Positions 1-12,200 of a DNA stretch of 64,000 nt are shown here, one piece after another. The translations under genes and the position numbers were made by a program. The notes beneath the pieces are model-generated. The model was not told where the DNA came from. It made no database searches and worked only from the letters and a program-made list of their open reading frames with translations. The number at the start of each line of letters is the position of its first letter. Positions within the stretch are counted from its first letter, which is position 1. Origin of the DNA: Temnothorax longispinosus (taxonomy: Eukaryota; Arthropoda; Insecta; Hymenoptera; Formicidae). The stretch spans positions 4,867,019 through 4,931,018 of the forward strand of contig NC_092367.1 of the NCBI RefSeq assembly GCF_030848805.1, written 5' to 3'.

Positions 1-22
1 GGACTAACCGGAAACCCCCTAG

Positions 23-244
23 ATTTACGGACAAAGGCTCCGAGCGTTCAAAGAACAATTGGAAGATATCTGCCCGTCGTTGGACGCATCGGTGAAGAGG
101 CCGCGGAGAGATTCCGTTATTACGGTCGATAATGTTGCGCGCGATCTAGATACCCTGAACCGAAGATACACGACCCTCGTGAACCTGCTTGAGGAACGAG
201 TCAGGCAGCTGGCACTACTACATCCTGAGGACACTTCCCTGCAG
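23..244 (+). CDS. shot: shot exon: end of plakin domain, spectrin-like helices
   Basis: The acceptor AG is at 21-22 and the donor GTGAGT follows 244. The exon is 222 nt, phase 0 to 0, and encodes 74 residues. It reads as amphipathic helices, with a helix around LDTLNRRYTTLVNLLEERV typical of plakin-domain spectrin repeats. Because it ends in phase 0 it can join either the plectin module (5682) or the rod (17788) without breaking frame. Confidence 0.9.
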
Positions 245-3200
245 GTGAGTTTTAACATTTTTCTTCTTGTCTGCGGTCTCTCTCGAAATCCGCCTGTGAA
301 AGTAGACTGTACATCTATTTCTCCGGCAGAGTCTTGGGACTCTTCGATTAAAGAAAACGGAAAGTGACATGACAATTCTTCAACACGTTCAATATTTTTT
401 TTTTTTTAGAAATTGTCATTACCGCAAATAGAATAAATCGGAGTTGTTCTCTAAGAGAGGATATCAACATCGTCCGGCACGCGTAATTTTTCATTATCGC
501 TGTTATTGAGCAATCAGAGGCAGCTCGAAGGGCCGTAGGCGAAGTGGGCTGCCGGGTATTTTTGATTAGGTTCAACCTTCGCCACGTGTCGAAACGTGAA
601 ACGGAATTAATACCGAGGCACGGCAAGGCCTCGCAATTTCCATTGCCGATGGGCGAACGTTGAGAATCCGCGAAGCTATTAAGACCCTCGATCGTAACGC
701 TCTTCGACGTTCGGCGAACGACTTATCGCGCGATAACGAATTAGAACTATTTCTAATCACGCGAAGGTGATTTATTACGTCAAAGTCGTACGGGATACGA
801 ATCCCGCATCGATCTTTACAGTAAGAGAGAACGAATTAACATTAATATTTCCGAATAACGAAAGGATAACGAATAGTTAGTTACGACGGATCTTTTTTTC
901 GCATATTACACGCACGCAAAAAAGAAACGCTTTTTAAGTAAAATTGTTACACAAGATAAATACGAGGTATAAATAAAAATAAAGGCGCTTATCATGCTCC
1001 TCGAAGGTAGTGCTTGCGACAATCGGCCGAAGGCTCGGTCGAAAATCACGCGTGGGCTTTTTCATCGCGGAACGAGGGAGGCGTATCTTCCGAGAACCGA
1101 CTCGATCGAGATTCCTCGGTCTCGGCAACCGCGCGCGGTGACATAAGCTGGAAATTAATGAGCGGCGATGAACGGGCGCTCTCATGAGCTCTCGAGAATC
1201 CGTATGTGCCCACATCGCCCGCAGGTATAATTATATTCCGAATGACGACGACGTCAGAAATAGCGGCTATTTTTCTCGGTGATATTACACGCCTCGCCAG
1301 GTAGCGCGTAAACGCCGGAAGGTGTGCGGACCGCGCGGTTTTTTGTTGTTTTTTTTTTTTTTTTTAATCTAATCGCGACTGGTTTGCGTGCGCTCGCCAC
1401 CGTCGGGTCGCCGTCGAGATCACGTTCGTCACGCCGCTACCTCGAGGGTTTGTTTTCCCCGGTCGTGATCGAGCGAAACAGCCGTTTTGACACGCGACCG
1501 ACTTTCGCCTCCGATTAACGGCGGCTCTTCATCTTTCCCGCTCGTCGTGCCGGCCTCGTGGATCGATAGGGCCGCACGATATGCCGACGCGAAGGCAGAA
1601 CGAAAAAGCAGTGGCGCGTTTACACCTGTTGAGGCCCCCCAGTTCGTCGGACAATTGCAATTAGTTCGAGCTGAAAAAAATGAGAAAGAATATGTCTTCA
1701 TTAAATGTACACGTTTAATTTAATTACATATTAATTACAATTTTATCTAATTTCACCGTGCTTCTTAGAAAACGCAGCTTAGTTTGACCGTCGCGGTGTA
1801 TTTTTCTTGGCTTTATTTTGATGAACATTTTGCTTTATTAATTAAAATCATTAGTCTGGATTTTCGAATGAGGAAGTCGGTAATCCGCGTATTTTACAAA
1901 TAAGCTTCAAATTCCTGCCGCGACACGAGCATCAATCAAGATTAATCGAGAGACAAGGCCACATCGGTCTTCAGCGTAGCGTCCTTAATTCCTAACGCAT
2001 CGTTCACCGTCGCGATATAAGCCTCGTAATATATTTACGACTCCGAGGAGCCACCCGTGTGTGACTAGAAATGTTAAACGAGCTTCGACCGACTCGCGCC
2101 GGCTATAAGCTATTGCCGAAAATGCGAAGTACATACGTTTGTCCTCGAGAGCGAAATGAAAGCGCAGTCGATTACGACTATTACGTAATCAAAACGCATC
2201 GGAATGCGGCTCGTTGAATCGAGGCCGATTTTTTAAAAGCACGAAAAGAGCCTCGGGGTTCTAGAACAGCCTGAACGAATTATCAGTGGAAGCACCCACG
2301 CTTAAACGCGCCACTGGACCGCGGCGGTGCGTCGGCGCCGCCACTCGCGTCTCCTCCGAGGACCGGCTCGGAGGAGAGAGAGACGAGTCGCCGCAGTCAG
2401 GGACCGTCGGTTGCGCGGATGACCGTCCGCTCGTCGAACATGCTCGCCGGTCGTGCGAACGATTAGACGTCGTCGTCATCGTCGTCGTGAGCGCGATAGA
2501 GCCGCGAGAGCGATTTCGCTCCGACGTGCCCCCGATGAGCGATCACGATGATCGTGCGAAAGGTACGGAAGGGTGGAGGGACGAGCGTCGCGTGCTCCGG
2601 AAACGGGATACGCCGGTATCCGTCGGTGAAACCGGACACTTTCGGACGTGTCAGATGCGAGTGGAAAATTGACGAGAAGTCGATTACGAAATAATCTTAT
2701 CGCTGGAGCGAGACGTCCTTGAGACGTCTTGGGTGATATCCATGGGGGTCGATTTAGAGTCACATGTCTGGAGCCGAGAATCGCGGAAACTGTCCGCGTC
2801 GACTTTGACGCGTTCGCGATCGACAAATGAGGAGCACAACCACAGCAATTAAATTTCTTTAATATTGTTTAAGTCTGTTTTATTTGATGCGCGTGAAAAT
2901 TTTATAAATTTATAATTTATTGCAAAACGTGACGAGGTATTTAGAGCTGTTGGTTAACATATGCGCATATGTCAAAACGAGTCGAGAAGTGTAATCGTGA
3001 TTTGGCATGTTTCTTGCCTTCTGCGGTTCTCAAAGAAGTGACGGATCAGCTGCAGATTCTCTACAATCCTAATATCCAAAACTTGACACGTTTAAAATCG
3101 TCGTTCTTTATTTAATTTTACAAATGCGTTTCTTTTCACATTGGCACGAGAAGAATATTGCTTTTTAAATTCTGAACTTATGATTTTATTGTCGTTCAGC

Positions 3201-6200
3201 AAGTTCTTACATCAAGAATGCGATTACTCGCGAGGAGCTCTTTGATGTGTCATCCTTTACGATGCTCAGGGTACATCTGGCGATACTTTTTGCCACTTGC
3301 GAACAGCTTAGAGCTCGGATATTCCTACGTGAATTCGAATAAGTGAATATCTTGCCGCCGGTGTTTACTGTTACGAATATTTACTACTTTATTGCTGACA
3401 TCCACATTCATGAACTCACGCTACTTTATTGCCGTCTATATTCGCGCTCGGATTTTATCGCGGAATGCAAATTTAAATGCGCGTATGCTTATATATATTA
3501 ATAAAATAAATCGCCAGAGTCATAAATTTTTATACATTCGGCGGCATATATTAAAAATTGAATGCCAAGTGATGCTTTTTTATCCGAAATATTTAGGCTC
3601 AATTTTTATTTTTGTTTGTGCATATAGTCTTATGTATCCTCTTGTATATGCAGAATGCGACGTTCGCCAAATCTTTTATTGGCTTTCGACTCGGTCGTTT
3701 CTGATTACGCTCTTATCGGCTCAACGCTGTGCGACGCGATTGATTAGGTCGTTTCAGCAAGGTAAACCATCCACTCGTCGACTTCTTATCGATAGCGCGA
3801 TTTCACTGGGAATCGGTTTTACGTACGTTGCACTGTCACCTGCATTGTTATTTTTCCCGGGGTAGCTCGCGTCTTTAAATTCACCGTACTCGGCGTGTCT
3901 AATAGCGGATTCTTATTTTAACGCGTGCACAGAGTGACCCAGAAACTGATCGGTATTCGAGAGAAAGAGAGAAGAGTGAAAGAGCGACCGGGGTCTCTTC
4001 TAGATTATATCGAATTTATTTTCGTATATCTCGAAACTTTCACGGTTGTTTTTACACTCTTGATAAATGATAACTCGTCAAAGATATTTTAATCTTCAGT
4101 TGCTCAGAACTCGAAGATTGTATTGACACTTTGAAGATAAGACCGTCATTCTTTATTTGACTTCCGTTTATTGCGATATCGTAAATGTTTTTAAATGACT
4201 CTGCATTTACATGCGTGAAAAGCCACGTGTGTACATCACGATTAAACGGTGACGAGAGTGATACAATGAGACGTAACGACCGAAATATATAATAATACTA
4301 TCGAGTCAAGTTGAACGACTTCCCGATTACTTTTTAGATATGCAAACTGCGTCAACGAAAGCAAGTAAATTAATTTTTCATTAACATAATTTGTACAACC
4401 GGTATATAGACGATCGATCGCTCGAAGGTCGGCGATCACATCGATCAGGTATAATTCGATCGGTGGATTTACGATGCAACTAAATCGGTAACGGGTTGCT
4501 TCACGGTCACTATTAATATTTCTTGTGTTCTTCGTTCATTTTATTTTTATTGGCATGAATTGCTTCATCCGTATAGAATTAACGTTGTTAGCGTCATTAA
4601 GGAGATGAAAATATTTTGTTTGTGAGTTTAGAAGACATATTTATTCGCATAGATTGCTGTAAATTATTATTTCTTTTTACATTTTCAAATAAATCCGGCG
4701 ATTTGTTTCAAATATTTCTACAGATATTCGTGTTCTGTGTTTAATACGTGATGGACGTGCTTGATTGCTATCTAGCATTAAAATTTATGCACGTATAAAT
4801 TTCGTATAATGTTATTTCGTAACTGAATTATGTTCCATTCGGGATTTTCAAGGCCCGCCGGCTTGTTCTTCGTCAGGTCGCACGTGTTCTCCCATGTCTC
4901 CTTGGATTCCATGAGTTGACAATAATGGGAAAGACAGCATCCGTCTTCGCGATGACATAAGCAAGTGACGTAGACTCTTGACGGACGCCTACGAGTGCGA
5001 GGCAAGATTTATCACGCGTCCGAAATTACGCGTTTTGGTATATTGCGATACCTCTCTCGTTCGGAATTGGGTAATTAAAGGCAAGGCGTGCGTCGCGCCG
5101 GATAAAATTTTGCGTAAGAGTGATTCGCGTTCGGCGCGTGCGTGAGCAATGCTATATTTAAGAATCCCCGTCTCGGCTGAAAGATCGCGCGGCGCGGCGT
5201 GGCACGTGGTCCAATTATACGCTGGTCCCCGCCGCATGTAAACTCATATGCATCGCCGCGCGGGCTGACTCATTTAAATGCATGCGAGAAGTCCGTGGAC
5301 GATTCACAGCGTGGATGACGCGGTCGTTAATCGGCTTTTGGTAATCGAAAGATCGACAGGTTGACCCAGATGTACCCAGGGTCTTTAAAAGGACGGCGAA
5401 AGACGGCATTTGACCTTTTACATAAGCAACTTTCGCGAATAGTGGATTCAGTTACCGTGAAATAAATTTTGTCTGAACGAAAGTTCGATTTAAAATAGGA
5501 ATTTTTTATATCGATAGTTATCATTCTTTTATCGTGCCTTTGTCGAAGAAAAATTGAGACTGCAGACTCCGCGAATTCTGAACGTCACGTTCGATGTAGA
5601 AACGAATGCATAGCAAATATATGTAAATGATAGATAGTATGATAGATCGTTTCCTGCAAGTCGCAAAATGTTTACTTTCAGCGTGTTCTTCAAGAACAAA
5701 GGCCGCTGCGGACGTTCCGCACAGAGTTCAACATATACGAAAGCACTACTAGCGAGGAGCGTTACACATCCACAACCACACACTACACACAATCGCAGTG
5801 AGTATAACTTGCGTTAGAAGTTGGGAAGTCCCGTCTATTCGCGCAGTAGAGAAGTACCCTTCATCCGCTATATGATACTACACGATAGGAGCTTATTTTC
5901 CAATTACCTTAGATCCACATTTAATAAACGAATTCAAGCTTTTTCGTGCACGCGAGGTGCGTTTCGGTCCGACGTTGACACTTCTCGATGGCTCTTGCCG
6001 CAGATACACCTCCGAGAGGCATGAGTCCACCGAGACGACTTTTTCAAGCGAGACCTCGAAGCGAAGTTACAGCGCGGAGCAGGCCGCGTGTCGTCCTAAT
6101 GGCGAGACCACCAGCCCGGGGGCCGTTCCACCCGTCGGCGCCGGTGGTGCCCTGCTCAAGCGTTCGCACGAGAGCGGTACAACGAGCTCCAACAGGCGAC

Positions 6201-9200
6201 AGCATCAGCAGCAGCACGAGTTCTCGTCCGTCGTGGACGGTGGATTTAGTAGCGAGCTTAGGGATCTTAGGAGGGTGGCGCGGGTCGACGACGGGGGTGT
6301 TATCGGGGCGGAGAACGTGATTGACGTTAGGGGTATCGTAGATCCGAGCACCGGCGAGGTCCTGACCGTAGGCGAGGCGATCCATGTCAGGATCCTCGAC
6401 GTTAGGAACGGTAGAATAGTGACGTCGAGCGACGGCAGGACGAGCGTGTCGATCGAGGAGGCCGCTCGCGACGGTATCATCGACGCGGCGCTGGCCGATC
6501 GGCTGTTAGGTCCATGCGGGGTGAACGAGGAGGGTCATCGGGTGTCGCTGCTCGAGGCGATCCAGCGGGAGCTCTGCGACGCCGAGCGGGCCGACATCGC
6601 GGACCGAGTTAAGGTAACGACAGCACGTCGCGACGACGGTGGTGGAAGTAATGCCGCCGCCACGGGATTTAGCGTTGTCGATGCGATGAGAGAGGGCTTG
6701 TTGGACCCGGCCACGGGGGAGGTCATCGCCGAGAATGGCGAGCGGATCTCGATCGAGGAGGCGTACTCGCGCGGCTATCTTACTAAGGTGGATGTGACCG
6801 TTAGGGTGACTCGTAATGCCATCGCGCTCTCCGACGCGATATCGCAGGGTCTCGTGGACGATCGGACCGGCCGCGTCGTCGACAGGATTACTGGCGAGTC
6901 TTATCCGTTAGACGAGGCCGTCGACAAGGGTATTATCGATTCGAACGTGAAAGAGATTGTGGACACGAAGAGTGATAGCAAGATGACGGTGGCCGAGGCC
7001 ATGAATCGCGGTGTACTGAATGCTAAGGGCGGTAGATACATGCACGGTTTGTCAATGGAGAAGCTGCCGTTCAAGGAAGCTCGACGTCGGCAGCTGATCG
7101 TCAAGCCGATGACGCTCAAGGACTGTTATGATCTGGAAATTATCGATGACAAAGGCAAAATCGCCAGTCCGGCACACCGTGGAAAATTAACGATACTGGA
7201 GGCCATATCCCGCGGCGTTCTAGACTCGGAGAACATCAAGTCCATAGTAGATACTCGAACCGGCGAAATGATAACGTTAGCCGACGCTTTAACTAGCGGG
7301 ATAATCAAAATTGACGGCACGTATCGCGATATGTTGAAGGTCGAAGAGTTCCCTATCTCTCAGGCCGTCGAGAAAGGCCTGATCACGTCGGTGACCCAAA
7401 AAAGCATTTTCGACATTGACGGCTTCAAGGATCCGGTTTCTGGCGAGTACATCAGTCTGAACGCGGCGTTGCTGAAAGGTCTGATCAGCTCAAAGTCTGG
7501 CGGTACTTTCACGATCGACTTGAAAACCGGAAAGACCGTTTCGTTGAGCGAAGCAGAGGAGCAGGGTTACATCAGGTCGGAAGTGCTGGAGATGCTGAGC
7601 CGCGGCATCGGCGTCACTGAGAACGGACGCGAGGTGAGCATTCTCGAGGCAGTGCTGCTCGGATTGCTCGATCCGAAGTCCGGTCAATTGCTGGATCCAC
7701 GTAGCAAGAGAATAGTACCTTTGGAGGAGGCGATCAAGCGGGGACTCATCACTCCCGATGGTGCCGCGCTGCTTACCAGCTTACTGAATATCGCGGTTAC
7801 CACGCAGACCGTAACGAAGACCGTCAAAACATACGTGACGACTCTGCAAACCGGCGAGACTGTTACAAGAGATTACAAGATGAGTTACGATGAAGCATTG
7901 AGCAGCGGCTTGATCGACGAAAGTAGAAACGAGTTTAGGGATCCCGACTCGGGAGCGACGATGTCCATCGAAGACGCCTTTAGGCAAAGCTTGCTCGGTG
8001 ATGATGGTCACCAACGCGTTGTGCATTCGCGAGAGCGTACTCCGGATTCGTTGCAGACAACTTTCGAAAGCACCTTAACGACAAGTATCGGTGAAGCACC
8101 TAGAAGTAGAAGAAGCGAATCGCCACCTAGGGCGATTGGCACGGTTACTAGTATTATTACCAAAGAAATTGCTCCGCGTGCATCATCTACGCCGACGAAA
8201 GAGTCGTCCTCGGTTACGATAACGATCGCACCATCAACGATGACTGATTCTGTTTCTTCTGTACGAGATTCAACGGCCAAGGAGATCTCGTCAGCCACGA
8301 AAGTTAGCGAATCGAAATGGATGTCCGAAATGACGTCGAAAACAAATTCGTTCGAGGAAACGCATGTAGTAAGTCACGATCTTAAATCACCTTTGCGTGA
8401 TGAAAAACAAGACATGGAAACAGAAGTAATCTCACCAGTTACACCAACTACTAGTCGTACATCGGAGATCATGAAATTCATAGACAACGAACGTGTTTCC
8501 ATGGATAAACGGGTGTTCGAACTACCCACGGATGGCTGGACACTCGCCGAAGCTATCGACAGGAAACTATTTGACCCTGCTACAGGTCTTTTCATAATTC
8601 CAGGCACCGACAGATTGGTTTCTTTCGAGGAATGTATTAAATTGCAGATCATCAATCCGAATTCTGGCTTCGTTATCGATCCCAACAACGGAAGAAAGGT
8701 ATCCTTGGTGCGAAGCTTGGAGAAGAATATTCTGGACTCCACGGGTCACTACTGTTATCCGCAAAAGATCTCGATGAGAGAAGCGATCGCGAATGAATTG
8801 ATCATACTGGAAGGCAGCTCGAGCATGGATAGCGATAACACTAACCAGAGACTTCTTCAGATCACGAGGGTTTCGGGCAAGCCCGATAAAGTGGAGTTGA
8901 CGCATGTTGGCGATCCTTCCCAGCAACTGGAGATAAAGACCAGCGACGAAATATCTACGCCGGATCCGGTGCAGGTAACTCAAGGAGTGATTTACGATCC
9001 GGCAACGGCTCTAGTGATCTCCACCAAAACCGGCAAATCCGCGAGTCTCTTAACCGCCGTTTCCGAAGGAACGATACCATCTGCCGCCGTAATCGTCAAG
9101 GATCCAACGACGGGTAAGGACATCAGCATGGCGGACGCTGTCAACCGCGGTATTCTCGATATTAATACGCGTGAATATAAAATCGACGATGGCAGGAAGA

Positions 9201-12200
9201 TATCTCTGATCGACGCGGCAAAATTCGGAGTGGTAGCCGTTCTTGGTGCTCCCCTTGCGGCCACCGCGGCCGCCATAGAAGCGGTACAAAGAACGATGGT
9301 GAAAGATCCAGTAACCGGTAAGAAAGTGCCGAGGGAAGTCGCCATTGAACGTGGCATCATTCCGATGGACGAAAATACAATTTCGCCGATTATTGAATCC
9401 GCAAGTGGTACTCCCGACGAAAATGAAAAAGTTATTGTGAAACATATTGTACACGAAGAACCTGGAAATGTTCGCGTATCGAAGGAAGACGCTAAGAGTG
9501 CAACTTTGATTGACTCAAAATCTGTCGGTGATGTTACGGATGGTGAAAGTTTAGGCACGAAGACCAGAGCGCGAGTGACGGTCGAGCCGAGATATCAAGT
9601 TACGATTGGTAAAGCGAGAACGTTATCGCAGAGCCCCGAACGAGAAGCGAAGCCTATTGTTCTGCAGAAAATGCGAAAGAGAATAGTAAAAGTTGAGGAA
9701 GCGTGCAAGAGCGGTCTCATCGACGTGGAAACAGCGGATACCTTCGCGAGGAAGATGTGCAACGAGAAAGGGGAGCCGATTACTCTTTCGGAGGCAATCC
9801 GTGACGGCCGAATAGACGCTAATCAGGGACAGATCGTGGATCCACAAAGAGGCGACGTGCTCAGCATCAAGCAGGCTATCGATCGCGGAATTCTGGATCC
9901 AGAGAGCGCGCATATATTGGTGCCTTTGGCGAAAAGCTTGTCCGTGCACAGCTTGTACAAGCAAGGCTTGCTGGAACCTTCGGAGGGTAAAATCGTCCAT
10001 CCAGAAACGGGCGCGTATCTCACCCTCAACGAGGCTATAGTATGCGAGATAGTGGATCCTTTATCTAACTTGATGTTTACCACCGACGGCCGTACCGAAA
10101 CGTTGATGTCTGCTATCGCGAACGATATTATCGATGCAGAGAGATTGTTGGTCAAGACGAAAAGCGGCAGCGTGAATCTAGTCAAGGCGATAGAGAACGA
10201 GGCGATAGAGAAAGTGTTCGAGCTGAAAGAACCGGCCGAATCTTTTAACATACCGCCGGCAGGAATGACGTTCCCCGTAGCGCTAAAACGTGGACTGATA
10301 GACATTAGCAAGAAAGAAATACGTCATCCGATTACCGGGGAGCACTTGCCACTGGAGGACGCTATAAAAGATGACTTTATTATGGCATTACCATATCCAG
10401 TGGCTCCTGACAGTATCGAAATAACGAAGGCTTTGGAATCGGGATTGATCGACAGGGACAACGCTGTATTTTTCCATCCCACTACGGGAACTCCAATTCC
10501 AATTGTCGAGGCTGTCGAGTCTGGCCTGCTCATCATCAAACCGCCGGCTCGCGGTGAAAGTACAGCCATTACCGAGACAATTACATCGTATCACACTATC
10601 ACGACCAAGACTGTCGAGCTTTTGCCTGGTTATGCGCTGAAGAGCGCGATGGAAGTACAAGATATTAATACCGGTAATATTATCACTATCGAAGAGGCCC
10701 GACAAAGAGGTATCATCAAGGACGAATCTGAAACCAAGCGAGAATTCACGACGAAAGATATCAAGATGTCTTTCGATCACGCGGTGGAGAAAGGATTGGT
10801 AGATATGAATACGGGTATTTTCACCGATCCTTGTACCGGTGCTACAATGCCTATCGCTAAGGCCGTCGAGAAAGGAATCCTCGATACTTCATCTAGCAAG
10901 AGTGAATCTGAAACACCCAGGGAATCGTCTAATAACAGTTTGACCGTATTAGAGGCAATTGAGCGGATTTACGACGAAGAAACTGGGACCTTCAAAGATC
11001 CCGAGACGAACGAATCCTACAACTTGACGGAAGCGATGAAAGTAGGCCTAATCGAACCCGATTCCGTGCTTTATAACGTGAAAACCAAAGAATCTATCAC
11101 CACCAGAGAGGCAGTTGAGAAAGGTTTGCTTGATCCCGTCACTGGAAAAATGAAGATCACGCGGGATCAAAAGGATCGTTCGATCAGCATAGCGGAAGCT
11201 ACGAAAATGGGTCTCCTGGCAGTCGTCGCCGCGCCAGTCTTAGCTGGAAAAGCAGTTGTCGACGCAATTTCGAATCGTAAGTCTAAAGAGACAAAGCCGA
11301 GTGCATCCGTGACAACGAAATTATCTGTCTCGGTGAAGGAATCGAGTCCGCCTTCAAACATTATTTCAAGTCAAATTACCCAGATATCTCGTGTCGATTC
11401 TCACGAGAGTGAAGAAAGGAAATCAAGCAAAATGGAAATGCAGAAACAAGGGCTTTCAGATGCAAGAATGACCGAAGAGATTCAAATTACAGAGATGGAA
11501 ATGGAGGACGACAGTCAATTGAAGAGGATCACGGACGAAGAAACGCCAAGGCACATCTCAATAATGATTACGAAAGAATTAACGCCTCAGATTCTTGCGG
11601 AATTCGGAGTGTTTGATCCTGTAAGAGAGAAATTCTTGGATCCGGAAACGGGTACCGTCACTTCCTTCAACGATCTAGTGCTGAATTTAAAAGTCTTCGA
11701 TCCCGATCGAGTGCTCGTCAAGGATCTGTCATCCAAGACGGACTTGTACGTGACACTACGCGAGGCCATCAACCGGCCTCTTGTAGACAGGAACGTCGCT
11801 AACATGGTCGATCCGAAGACCGGTAAGAAGATACCGTTCTTCGAGGCGGTGCGCTTGGAATGGATCAAGGAGGAACCGGAGGATGAGATAGAGAGAGAAC
11901 AGTTCGCAGAATCTCAACCTCTGGGCTTGCAAGAAGCTATCGACATCGGCGTGTGTAATCCCATCACAGGAACGATTCGAGATCCGAAAACGGGACAAGC
12001 GTTGTCCATGAACGAAGCTATTGACGCGGGTCTCATCGATGCTGACATGCTCGGCGTGAGAAATCCGATAACCGACGAGATCGTGCCGTTTTCCGAGGCG
12101 CTGGAGACCGGCGTCGTGGATCTTCGCAAGGACGTTGTCATCAATACCGAAACGAGAACGGAAATCGATATCACGACCGCGTTTCTGCGAGGTCTGATCG

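Noticed and set aside
3392..3865. 157-codon open frame in the large first intron
   Set aside because: It begins at a TTG rather than a good ATG, has the composition of AT-rich non-coding DNA, matches no family and has no promoter or splice context.
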